Source: Tubulanus polymorphus (lineage: Eukaryota > Nemertea > Palaeonemertea > Tubulaniformes > Tubulanidae). From it: 64,000 nucleotides of DNA. Shown here piece after piece: positions 1-10,219 of this stretch. The position numbers were made by a program, and so were the translations under genes. Position 1 is the first letter of the stretch. Each line of letters begins with the position of its first letter. Location of the stretch: positions 6,895,600 through 6,959,599 of the forward strand of contig NC_134036.1 in NCBI RefSeq assembly GCF_964204645.1, written 5' to 3'. The notes under the pieces were generated by a model. The model did not search any database, was not told the DNA's origin, and saw only the letters and a program-made list of their open reading frames with translations.

Positions 1-999
1 TTCGTCAGTGTGCCGCTGGTGGTTGTTCGAAAAACGACTAAGTGCTGACCGGGCCTTGATCAGCGTTACGACCCGGAGCAGTGAGGGAGGGAGGGAGGCA
101 GTAGGTCGGTCGTCCGTCCGTTCGCCAGTGTGCCGCTGGTGGTTGTTCGAAAAACGACTAAGTGCTGACCGGGCCTTGATCAGCGTTACGACCCGGTGCA
201 GTGGGGGAGGGAGGGAGGCACTAGGACAGTCGTCCGCCCGTTAGTCAGTGTGTCGGCGGTTGTTGTTCGATAAACGACTAAGTGCTGACCGGGCCATGAA
301 CAGCGTTACGACCCGGCACCGGTCAGGAAAGGAGGGAGGGAGGCAGTAGGTCGGTCGTCCATCCGTTCGTCAGTGTGCCGGCGGTGGTTGTTCGAAAAAC
401 GACTAAGTGCTGACCGGGCCTTGATCAGCGTTACGACCCGGTGCTGTGAGGGAGGGAGGGAGGCAGTAGGTCGGTCGTCCATCCGTTCGTCAGTGTGTCG
501 GCGGTTGCTGTTCGAAAAACGACTAAGTGCTTACCGGGCCTTGATCAGCATTACGACACGGTGCAGCGAGGGATGGAGGGAGGGAGGCAGTAGGTCGGTC
601 GTCCATCCGTTCGTCAGTGTGCCGGCGGTGGTAGTTCGAAAAACGACTAAGTGCTGACCGGGCCTTGATCAGCGTTACGACCCGGTGCAGTGAGGGAGGG
701 AGGGAGGCAGTAGGTCGGTCGTCCGTCCGTTCGCCAGTGTGCCGCTGGTGGTTGTTCGAAAAACGACTAAGTGCTGACCGGGCCATGAACAGCGTTACGA
801 CCCGGCACCGGTCAGGAAGGGAGGGAGGGAGGCAGTAGGTCGGTCGTCCATCCGTTCGTCAGTGTGCCGGCGGTGGTTGTTCGAAAAACGACTAAGTGCT
901 GATCGGGCCTTGATCAGCGTTACCACCCGGTGCAGTGAGGGAGGGAGGGAGGCACTAGGACAGTCGTCCGCCCGTTAGTCAGTGTGTCGGCGGTTGTTG
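1..999 (+). repeat. Left-edge satellite block
   Basis: About eight monomers of mixed A, B and C types; nothing but satellite. A type-C monomer at about 219 is followed by a type-B segment with the rare 'ggtcaggaaagg' spelling. This pair recurs near 2930-3040, so about 181-540 matches about 2889-3252 at an offset of 2,708-2,712 bp. The 4-bp change in offset is one GGGA unit. The monomer with 'ctgatcgggcc...taccacccgg' near 900 recurs near 3620. The monomer at 241-300 has a TTCGATAAAC change in the otherwise conserved TTCGAAAAAC. Confidence 0.85.
285..326 (+). repeat. Type-B inverted repeat (example of many)
   Basis: The arms CTGACCGG (285-292) and CCGGTCAG (319-326) are perfect 8-bp reverse complements around a 26-base spacer. 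The spacer also holds an alternative CCGGG/CCCGG pairing. The right arm exists only where the type-B sequence 'caccggtcag' replaces the type-A 'tgcagtga', so the dyad marks type-B monomers. Variants with 'cgctggtcag' keep most of the pairing. The same arrangement recurs dozens of times in the window. Confidence 0.9.
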
Positions 1000-2636
1000 T
1001 TCGAAAAACGACTAAGTGCTGACCGGGCCTTAATCAGCGTTACGACCCGGCACCGGTCAGGGAGGGAGGGAGGGAGGCAGTAGGTCGGTCGTCCGTCCGT
1101 TCGTCAGTGTGCCGGCGGTGGTTGTTCGAAAAACGACTAAGTGCTGACCGGGCCTTGATCAGCGTTACGACCCGGAGCAGTGAGGGAGGGAGGGAGGGAG
1201 GCAGTAGGTCGGTCGTCCGTCCGTTTGCCAGTGTGCCGGCGGTGGTTGTTCGAAAAACGACTAAGGGCTGACCGGGCCTTAATCAGCGTTACGACCCGGC
1301 GCTGGTCAGGGAGGGAGGGAGGGAGGCAGTAGGTCGGTCGTCCATCCGTTCGTCAGTGTGCCGGCGGTGGTAGTTCGAAAAACGACTAAGTGCTGACCGG
1401 GCCTTGATCAGCGTTACGACCCGGTGCAGTGAGGGAGGGAGGGAGGGCGGCAGTAGGTCCGTCGTCCGCCCGTTAGTCAGTGTGTCGGCGGTTGCTGTTC
1501 GAAAAACGACTAAGTGCTGACCGGGCAATGCACAGCGTTACGACCCGGCACCGGTCAGGAAGGGAGGGAGGGTGGCAGTAGGTCGGTCGTCCATCCGTTC
1601 GTCAGTGTGCCGGCGGTGGTTGTTCGAAAAACGACTAAGTGCTGACCGGGCCTTGATCAGCGTTACGACCCGGTGCAGTGAGGGAGGGAGGGAGGCACTA
1701 GGACAGTCGTCCGCCCGTTAGTTAGTGTGTCGGCGGTTGTTGTTCGAAAAACGACTAAGTGCTGACCGGGCCATGAACAGCGTTACGACCCGGCACCGGT
1801 CAGGAAGGGAGGGAGGGTGGCAGTAGGTCGGTCGTCCGTTCGTTCGTCAGTGTGCCGGCGGTGGTTGTTCGAAAAACGACTAAGTGCTGACCGGGCCTTG
1901 ATCAGCGTTACGACCCGGTGCAGTGAGGGAGGGAGGGAGGCAGTAGGTCGGTCGTCCGTCCGTTCGTCAGTGTGCCGGCGGTGGTTGTTCGAAAAACGAC
2001 TAAGTGTTGACCGGATCTTGATCAGCGTTACGACCCGGTGCAGTGAGGGAGGGAGGGAGGGAGGGAGGCAGTAGGTCGGTCGTCCATCCGTTCGTCACTG
2101 TGCCGGCGGTGGTTGTTCGAAAAACGACTAAGTGCTGACCGGGCCTAGATCAGCGTTACGACCCGGTGCAGTGAGGGAATGAGGGAGGGAGGCAGTAGGT
2201 CGGTCGTCCGTCCGTTCGTCAGTGTGCCGGCGTTGGTTGTTCGAAAAACGACTAAGTGCTGACCGGGCCATGAACAGCGTTACGACCCGGCACCGGTCAG
2301 GGAGGGAGGGAGGCAGTAGGTCGGTCGTCCATCTGTTCGTCAGTGTGCCGGCGGTGGTTATTCGAAAAACGACTAAGTGCTGACCGGGCCTTGATCAGCG
2401 TTACGACCCGGTGCTGTGAGGGAGGGAGGGAGGCAGTAGGTCGGTCGTCCATCCGTTCGTCAGTGTGTCGGCGGTTGCTGTTCGAAAAACGACTAAGTGC
2501 TGACCGGGCCATGAACAGCGTTACGACCCGGCACCGGTCAGGAAGGGAGGGAGGGTGGCAGTAGGTCGGTCGTCCGTCCGTTCGTCAGTGTGCCGGCGGT
2601 GGTTGTTCGAAAAACGACTAAGTGCTGACCGGGCCT
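1000..2636 (+). repeat. Higher-order repeat, 2,843-bp offset, copy 1
   Basis: This stretch matches 3843-5479 at a constant offset of 2,843 bp. Shared rare features include the monomer with 'aagggctgacc' and 'ggcgctggtcag' (about 1265-1310), a 'gggcggcagtaggtccgtc' junction (about 1445), the 'gggcaatgcacagcg' spelling (about 1524), 'gtgttgaccggatc' (about 2006) and a five-unit GGGA tract (about 2045). A few single-base differences separate the copies, e.g. 'gttagttag' versus 'gttagtcag' and 'cgtcactg' versus 'cgtcagtg', so they are not an exact copy of one read. No gene is present. Confidence 0.88.
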
Positions 2637-3842
2637 AGATCAGCGTTACGACCCGGTGCAGTGAGGGAATGAGGGAGGGAGGCAGTAGGTCGGTCGTCCA
2701 TCCGTTCGTCAGTGTGCCGGCGGTGGTTGTTCGAAAAACGACTAAGTGCTGACCGGGCCTAGATCAGCGTTACGACCCGGTGCAGTGAGGGAATGAGGGA
2801 GGGAGGCAGTAGGTCGGTCGTCCGTCCGTTCGTCAGTGTGCCGGCGGTGGTTGTTCGAAAAACGACTAAGTGCTGACCGGGCCTTGATCAGCGTTACGAC
2901 CCGGTGCAGTGAGGGAGGGAGGGAGGCACTAGGACAGTCGTCCGCCCGTTAGTCAGTGTGTCGGCGGTTGTTGTTCGAAAAACGACTAAGTGCTGACCGG
3001 GCCATGAACAGCGTTACGACCCGGCACCGGTCAGGAAAGGAGGGAGGGAGGCAGTAGGTCGGTCGTCCATCCGTTCGTCAGTGTGCCGGCGGTGGTTGTT
3101 CGAAAAACGACTAAGTGCTGACCGGGCCTTGATCAGCGTTACGACCCGGTGCTGTGAGGGAGGGAGGGAGGGAGGCAGTAGGTCGGTCGTCCATCCGTTC
3201 GTCAGTGTGTCGGCGGTTGCTGTTCGAAAAACGACTAAGTGCTGACCGGGCCATGAACAGCGTTACGACCCGACACCGGTCAGGAAGGGAGGGAGGGTGG
3301 CAGTAGGTCGGTCGTCCATCCGTTCGTCAGTGTGCCGGCGGTGGTTGTTCGAAAAACGACTAAGTGCTGACCGGGCCTTAATCAGCGTTACGACCCGGCA
3401 CCGGTCAGGGAGGGAGGGAGGGAGGCAGTAGGTCGGTCGTCCGTCCGTTCGCCAGTGTGCCGGCGGTGGTTGTTCGAAAAACGACTAAGGGCTGACCGGG
3501 CCTTAATCAGCGTAACGACCCGGCGCTGGTCAGGGAGGGAGGGAGGGAGGCAGTAGGTCGGTCGTCCATCCGTTCGTCAGTGTGCCGGCGGTGGTAGTTC
3601 GAAAAACGACTAAGTGCTGATCGGGCCTTGATCAGCGTTACCACCCGGTGCAGTGAGGGAGGGAGGGAGGCACTAGGACAGTCGTCCGCCCGTTAGTCAG
3701 TGTGTCGGCGGTTGTTGTTCGAAAAACGACTAAGTGCTGACCGGGCCATGAACAGCGTTACGACCCGGCACCGGTCAGGAAGGGAGGGAGGGTGGCAGTA
3801 GGTCGGTCGTCCGTCCGTTCGTCAGTGTGCCGGCGGTGGTTG
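2637..3842 (+). repeat. Satellite spacer between the two 2,843-bp-offset copies
   Basis: About ten monomers separate the two copies. It opens with two successive near-identical monomers carrying 'gggcctagatc' and 'gagggaatgagg' (about 2635-2810), a recent single-monomer duplication. It then contains the counterpart of 181-540. A monomer near 3510 reads 'cgtaacgaccc'. Only satellite is seen. Confidence 0.8.
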
Positions 3843-5479
3843 TTCGAAAAACGACTAAGTGCTGACCGGGCCTTAATCAGCGTTACGACCCGGCACCGGT
3901 CAGGGAGGGAGGGAGGGAGGCAGTAGGTCGGTCGTCCGTCCGTTCGTCAGTGTGCCGGCGGTGGTTGTTCGAAAAACGACTAAGTGCTGACCGGGCCTTG
4001 ATCAGCGTTACGAACCGGAGCAGTGAGGGAGGGAGGGAGGGAGGCAGTAGGTCGGTCGTCCGTCCGTTTGCCAGTGTGCCGGCGGTGGTTGTTCGAAAAA
4101 CGACTAAGGGCTGACCGGGCCTTAATCAGCGTTACGACCCGGCGCTGGTCAGGGAGGGAGGGAGGGAGGCAGTAGGTCGGTCGTCCATCCGTTCGTCAGT
4201 GTGCCGGCGGTGGTAGTTCGAAAAACGACTAAGTGCTGACCGGGCCTTGATCAGCGTTACGACCCGGTGCAGTGAGGGAGGGAGGGAGGGCGGCAGTAGG
4301 TCCGTCGTCCGCCCGTTAGTCAGTGTGTCGGCGGTTGCTGTTCGAAAAACGACTAAGTGCTGACCGGGCAATGCACAGCGTTACGACCCGGCACCGGTCA
4401 GGAAGGGAGGGAGGGTGGCAGTAGGTCGGTCGTCCATCCGTTCGTCAGTGTGCCGGCGGTGGTTGTTCGAAAAACGACTAAGTGCTGACCGGGCCTTGAT
4501 CAGCGTTACGACCCGGTGCAGTGAGGGAGGGAGGGAGGCACTAGGACAGTCGTCCGCCCGTTAGTCAGTGTGTCGGCGGTTGTTGTTCGAAAAACGACTA
4601 AGTGCTGACCGGGCCATGAACAGCGTTACGACCCGGCACCGGTCAGGAAGGGAGGGAGGGTGGCAGTAGGTCGGTCGTCCGTTCGTTCGTCAGTGTGCCG
4701 GCGGTGGTTGTTCGAAAAACGACTAAGTGCTGACCGGGCCTTGATCAGCGTTACGACCCGGTGCAGTGAGGGAGGGAGGGAGGCAGTAGGTCGGTCGTCC
4801 GTCCGTTCGTCAGTGTGCCGGCGGTGGTTGTTCGAAAAACGACTAAGTGTTGACCGGATCTTGATCAGCGTTACGACCCGGTGCAGTGAGGGAGGGAGGG
4901 AGGGAGGGAGGCAGTAGGTCGGTCGTCCATCCGTTCGTCAGTGTGCCGGCGGTGGTTGTTCGAAAAACGACTAAGTGCTGACCGGGCCTAGATCAGCGTT
5001 ACGACCCGGTGCAGTGAGGGAATGAGGGAGGGAGGCAGTAGGTCGGTCGTCCGTCCGTTCGTCAGTGTGCCGGCGGTGGTTGTTCGAAAAACGACTAAGT
5101 GCTGACCGGGCCATGAACAGCGTTACGACCCGGCACCGGTCAGGGAGGGAGGGAGGCAGTAGGTCGGTCGTCCATCTGTTCGTCAGTGTGCCGGCGGTGG
5201 TTATTCGAAAAACGACTAAGTGCTGACCGGGCCTTGATCAGCGTTACGACCCGGTGCTGTGAGGGAGGGAGGGAGGCAGTAGGTCGGTCGTCCATCCGTT
5301 CGTCAGTGTGTCGGCGGTTGCTGTTCGAAAAACGACTAAGTGCTGACCGGGCCATGAACAGCGTTACGACCCGGCACCGGTCAGGAAGGGAGGGAGGGTG
5401 GCAGTAGGTCGGTCGTCCGTCCGTTCGTCAGTGTGCCGGCGGTGGTTGTTCGAAAAACGACTAAGTGCTGACCGGGCCT
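3843..5479 (+). repeat. Higher-order repeat, 2,843-bp offset, copy 2
   Basis: Counterpart of 1000-2636 with the same monomer order and the same rare variants (for example 'gggcaatgcac' at about 4367 and 'gtgttgaccggatc' at about 4849). Homology breaks after about 5479, where copy 1 has 'gggcctagatc' and this copy has 'gggccttgatc'. Confidence 0.88.
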
Positions 5480-6408
5480 TGATCAGCGTTACGACCCGGT
5501 GCAGTGAGGGAGGGAGGGAGGCAGTAGGTCGGTCGTCCGTCCGTTCGTCAGTGTGCCGGCGGTGGTTGTTCGAAAAACGACTAAGTGCTGACCGGATCTT
5601 GATCAGCGTTACGACCCGGTGCAGTGAGGGAGGGAGGGAGGGAGGCAGTAGGTCGGTCGTCCGTCCGTTCGTCAGTGTGCCGGCGGTGGTTGTTCGAAAA
5701 ACGACTAAGTGCTGACCGGGCCTTGATCAGCGTTACGACCCGGTGCAGTGAGGGAGGGAGGGAGGCAGTAGGTCGGTCGTCCGTCCGTTCGCCAGTGTGC
5801 CGCTGGTGGTTGTTCGAAAAACGACTAAGTGCTGACCGGGCCTTGATCAACGTTACGACCCGGAGCAGTGAGGGAGGGAGGGAGGCAGTAGGTCGGTCGT
5901 CCGTCCGTTCGCCAGTGTGCCGCTGGTGGTTGTTCGAAAAACGACTAAGTGCTGACCGGGCCTTGATCAGCGTTACGACCCGGTGCAGTGAGGGAGGGAG
6001 GGAGGGAGGGAGGCAGTAGGTCGGTCGTCCATCCGTTCGTCAGTGTGCCGGCGGTGGTTGTTCGAAAAACGACTAAGTGCTGAGCGGGCCTTGATCAGCG
6101 TTACGGCCCGGTGCAGTGAGGGAGGGAGGGAGGGAGGCAGTAGGTCGGTCGTCCATCCGTTCGTCAGTGTGCCGGCGGTGGTTGTTCGAAAAACGACTAA
6201 GTGCTGACCGGGCCATGATCAGCGTTACGACCCGGTGCAGTGAGGGAGGGAGGGAGGCACTAGGACAGTCGTCCGCCCGTTAGTCAGTGTTTCGGCGGTT
6301 GTTGTTCGAAAAACGACTAAGTGCTGACCGGGCCATGAACAGCGTTACGACCCGGCACCGGTCAGGAAGGGAGGGAGGGAGGCAGTAGGTCGGTCGTCCA
6401 TCCGTTCG
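5480..6408 (+). repeat. Mostly type-A satellite block
   Basis: About seven or eight monomers. Four consecutive 120-bp type-A units (about 5650-6000) keep one reading frame open and so give a 131-codon frame with no other gene-like property. The type-C monomer at about 6255 carries a rare 'cagtgtttcggcgg' spelling (TTCGG at 6291). That spelling recurs at 27450, just before the diverged block, at an offset of 21,159 bp. Confidence 0.82.
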
Positions 6409-8089
6409 TCAGTGTGCCGGCGGTGGTAGTTCGAAAAACGACTAAGTGCTGACCGGGCCTTGATCAGCGTTACGACCCGGTGCAGTGAGGGAGGGAGGGA
6501 GGCAGTAGGTCGGTCGTCCGTCCGTTCGTCAGTGTGCCGGCGGTGGTAGTTCGAAAAACGACTAAGTGCTGACCGGGCCTTGATCAGCGTTACGACCCGG
6601 TGCAGTGAGGGAGGGAGGGAGGCAGTAGGTCGGTCGTCCATCCGTTCGTCAGTGTGCCGGCGGTGGTAGTTCGAAAAACGACTAAGTGCTGACCGGGCCT
6701 TGATCAGCGTTACGACCCGGTGCAGTGAGGGAGGGAGGGAGGCAGTAGGTCGGTCGTCCGTCCGTTCGTCAGTGTGCCGGCGGTGGTTGTTCGAAAAACG
6801 ACTAAGTGCTGACCGGGCCTTAATCAGCGGTATGACCCGGCGCTGGTCAGGGAGGGAGGGAGGGAGGCAGTAGGTCGGTCGTCCATCCGTTCGTCAGTGT
6901 GCCGGCGGTGGTAGTTCGAAAAACGACTAAGTGCTGACCGGGCCTTGATCAGCGTTACGACCCGGCACCGGTCAGGAAGGGAGGGAGGGTGGCAGTAGGT
7001 CCGTCGTCCGCCCGTTAGTCAGTGTGTCGGCGGTTGCTGTTCGAAAAACGACTAAGTGCTGACCGGGCCATGAACAGCGTTACGACCCGGCACCGGTCAG
7101 GAAGGGAGGGAGGGTGGCAGTAGGTCGGTCGTCCGTTCGTTCGTCAGTGTGCCGGCGGTGGTAGTTCGAAAAACGACTAAGTGCTGACCGGGCCTTGATC
7201 AGCGTTACGACCCGGTGCAGTGAGGGAGGGAGGGAGGCACTAGGACAGTCGTCCGCCCGTTAGTCAGTGTGTCGGCGGTTGTTGTTCGAAAAACGACTAA
7301 GTGCTGACCGGGCCATGAACAGCGTTACGACCCGGCACCGGTCAAGAAGGGAGGGAGGGTGGCAGTAGGTCGGTCGTCCGTTCGTTCGTCAGTGTGCCGG
7401 CGGTGGTAGTTCGAAAAACGACTAAGTGCTGACCGGGCCTTGATCAGCGTTACGACCCAGTGCAGTGAGGGAGGGAGGGAGGCAGTAGGTCGGTCGTCCG
7501 TCCGTTCGTCAGTGTGCCGGCGGTGGTTGTTCGAAAAACGACTAAGTGCTGACCGGGTCTTGATCAGCGTTACGACCCGGTGCAGTGAGGGAGGGAGGGA
7601 GGGAGGGAGGCAGTAGGTCGGTCGTCCATCCGTTCGTCAGTGTGCCGGCGGTGGTTGTTCGAAAAACGACTAAGTGCTGAGCGGGCCTTGATCAGCGTTA
7701 CGGCCCGGTGCAGTGAGGGAGGGAGGGAGGGAGGGAGGGAGGGAGGGAGGCAGTAGGTCGGTCGTCCATCCGTTCGTCAGTGTGCCGGCGGTGGTTGTTC
7801 GAAAAACGACTAAGTGCTAACCGGGCCATGATCAGCGTTACGACCCGGTGCAGTGAGGGAGGGAGGGAGGCACTAGGACAGTCGTCCGCCCGTTAGTCAG
7901 TGTGTCGGCGGTTGTTGTTCGAAAAACGACTAAGTGCTGACCGGGCAATGATCAGCGTTACGACCCGGTGCAGTGAGGGAGGGAGGGAGGCACTAGGACA
8001 GTCGTCCGCCCGTTAGTCAGTGTGTCGGCGGTTGTTGTTCGAAAAACGACTAAGTGCTGACCGGGCCATGAACAGCGTTACGACCCGGC
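6409..8089 (+). repeat. Module L, copy 1
   Basis: Matches 37328-38996 at offset 30,919 bp, falling to 30,907 bp after the long GGGA tract. From about 7352 it also matches 32291-33016 at offset 24,939 bp, falling to 24,927 bp. Diagnostic variants are 'agcggtatgaccc' (6827; 37746), 'acgacccagtgcag' (7452; 32391; 38371), 'cgggtcttgatc', and 'gctgagcgggcc' with 'cggcccgg'. The 12-bp change in both offsets is explained exactly by three extra GGGA units at 7715-7750 in this copy. Confidence 0.88.
7715..7750 (+). repeat. Longest (GGGA)n tract: eight units plus GG
   Basis: A pure 36-base purine run reading GA-(GGGA)8-GG, where most monomers have three units and some four to six. The matching monomers at about 32655 and 38643 have five units. 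Eight GGG runs separated by single A residues fit the G-quadruplex pattern several times over. The tract is also a mirror-symmetric polypurine run, the classic requirement for intramolecular triplex DNA. Structure formation is inferred, not shown. Confidence 0.93.
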
Positions 8090-10219
8090 ACCGGTCAGGA
8101 AGGGAGGGAGGGAGGCAGTAGGTCGGTCGTCCATCCGTTCGTCAGTGTGCCGGCGGTGGTAGTTCGAAAAACGACTAAGTGCTGACCGGGCCTAGATCAG
8201 CGTTACGACCCGGTGCAGTGAGGGAGGGAGAGAGGCAGTAGGTCGGTCGTCCGTCCGTTCGCCAGTGTGCCGCTGGTGGTTGTTCGAAAAACGACTAAGT
8301 GTTGACCGGGCCTTGATCAGCGTTACGACCCGGAGCAGTGAGGGAGGGAGGGAGGCAGTAGGTCGGTCGTCCGTCCGTTCGCCAGTGTGCCGCTGGTGGT
8401 TGTTCGAAAAACGACTAAGTGCTGACCGGGCCTTGATCAGCGTTACGACCCGGTGCCGTGAGGGAGGGAGGGAGGCAGTAGGTCGGTCGTCCGTCCGTTC
8501 GTCAGTTTGCCGGCAGAGTTGGTTGTTCGAAAAACGACTAAGTGCTGACCGGGCCTTGATCAGCGTTACGACCCGGTGCAGTGAGGGAGGGAGGGAGGGA
8601 GGGAGGGAGGCAGTAGGTCGGTCGTCCGTCCGGTCGTCAGTGTGCCGGCGGTGGTTGTTCGAAAAACGACTAAGTGCTGACCGGGCCTTGATCAGCGTTA
8701 CGACCCGGTGCAGTGAGGGAGGGAGGGAGGCACTAGGACAGTCGTCCGCCCGTTAGTCAGTGTGTCGGCGGTTGTTGTTCGAAAAACGACTAAGTGCTGA
8801 CCGGGCCATGAACAGCGTTACGACCCGGCACCGGTCAGGAAGGGAGGGAGGGTGGCAGTAGGTCGGTCGTCCGTTCGTTGGTCAGTGTGCCGGCGGTGGT
8901 AGTTCGAAAAACGACTAAGTGCTGACCGGGCCTTGATCAGCGTTACGACCCGGAGCGGTGTGGGAGGGAGGGGGACAGTAGGTCGGTCGTCCGTCCGTTC
9001 GTCAGTGTGCCGGCAGAGTTGGTTGTTTGAAAAACGACTAAGTGCTGACCGGGCCTTGATCAGCGTTACGACCCTGTGCTGTGAGGGAGGGAGGGAGGGA
9101 GGCAGTAGGTCGGTCGTCCATCCGTTCGTCAGTGTGCCGGCGGTGGTTGTTCGAAAAACGACTAAGTGCTGACCGGGCCTTGATCAGCGTTACGACCCGG
9201 TGCAGTGAGGGAGGGAGGGAGGCACTAGGACAGTCGTCCGCCCGTTAGTCAGTGTGTCGGCGGTTGTTGTTCGAAAAACGACTAAGTGCTGACCGGGCCA
9301 TGAACAGCGTTACGACCCGGCACCGGTCAGGAAGGGAGGGAGGGTGGCAGTAGGTCGGTCGTCCGTCCGTTCGTCAGTGTGCTGGCGGTGGTTTTTCGAA
9401 AAACGACTAAGTACTGACCGGGCCTTAATCAGCGTTACGACCCGGCACCGGTCAAGGAGGGAGGGAGGAAGGCAGTAGGTCGGTCGTCCGTCCGTTCGTC
9501 AGTGTGCCGGCGGTGGTTGTTCGAAAAACGACTAAGTGCTGACCGGGCCTTGATCAGCGTTACGACCCGGAGCAGTGAGGGAGGGAGGGAGGCAGTAGGT
9601 CGGTCGTCCGTCCGTTCGCCAGTGTGCAGGCGGTGGTTGTTCGAAAAACGACTAAGTGCTGACCGGGCCTTGATCAGCGTTACGACCCGGAGCATTGAGG
9701 GAGGGAGGGAGGCAGTAGGTCGGTCGTCCGTCCATTTGTCAGTGTGCCGGCAGTGATGGTTGTTCGAAAAACGACTAAGGGCTGACCGGGCCTTAATCAG
9801 CGTTACGACCCGGCGCTGGTCAAGGAGGGAGGGAGCGAGGGAGGCAGTAGGTCCGTCGTCCGCCCGTTAGTCAGTGTGTCGGCGGTTGTTGTTCGAAAAA
9901 CGACTAAGTGCTGACCGGGCCATGAACAGCGTTACGACCCGGCACCGGTCAGGAAGGGAGGGAGGGTGGCAGTAGGTCGGTCGTCCGTCCGTTCGTCAGT
10001 GTGCCGGCGGTGGTTGTTCGAAAAACGACTAAGTGCTGACCGGGCCTAGATCAGCGTTACGACCCGGTGCAGTGAGGGAGGGAGGGAGGCAGTAGGTCGG
10101 TCGTCCGTCCGGTCGTCAGTGTGCCGGCGGTGGTTGTTCGAAAAACGACTAAGTGCTGACCAGGCCATGATCAGCGTTACGACCCGGTGCAGTGAGGGAG
10201 GGAGGGAGGCACTAGGACA
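8090..10219 (+). repeat. Module M1, copy 1
   Basis: A run of about 17 monomers that recurs at 25365-27427 (offset 17,207), 33017-34490 (offset 24,927, truncated) and 38997-41126 (offset 30,907). Markers in order: 'gggagagaggcag' (about 8227), two 'gtgccgctggtgg' monomers, 'gtttgccggcagagttgg' (about 8504), 'gagcggtgtggg' with a GGGGG run (about 8952), 'gaccctgtgctgtg' (about 9070), a perfect GTTTTTCGAAAAAC palindrome (9391), 'ggaggaaggcag' (about 9464) and 'ggagcgaggg' (about 9830). Only satellite is present. Confidence 0.88.
9391..9404 (+). repeat. Perfect 14-bp palindrome GTTTTTCGAAAAAC
   Basis: Most monomers read GTTGTTCGAAAAAC or GTAGTTCGAAAAAC here, a palindrome with one mismatched pair. 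A G (or A) to T change makes it perfect in this copy. The same perfect form is at 26598, 31720, 34312, 40298, 48638, 55015 and 58197. Confidence 0.92.

Noticed and set aside
285-326. Rho-independent terminator or tRNA-like hairpin
   Set aside because: The inverted repeats have no U-tract and no tRNA-like arm pattern, and they recur in hundreds of monomers with no gene nearby.
7715-7750. Telomeric or interstitial telomere repeat
   Set aside because: The G-rich tracts are GGGA units inside a longer monomer. No TTAGGG, TTTAGGG or TTAGG runs occur.
9391-9410. CENP-B box
   Set aside because: TTCGAAAAA fits the TTCGnnnnA half of the core on the plus strand, and TTCGAACAA does so on the minus strand, but the required CGGG at the right distance is absent (ACTA and ACCG instead).
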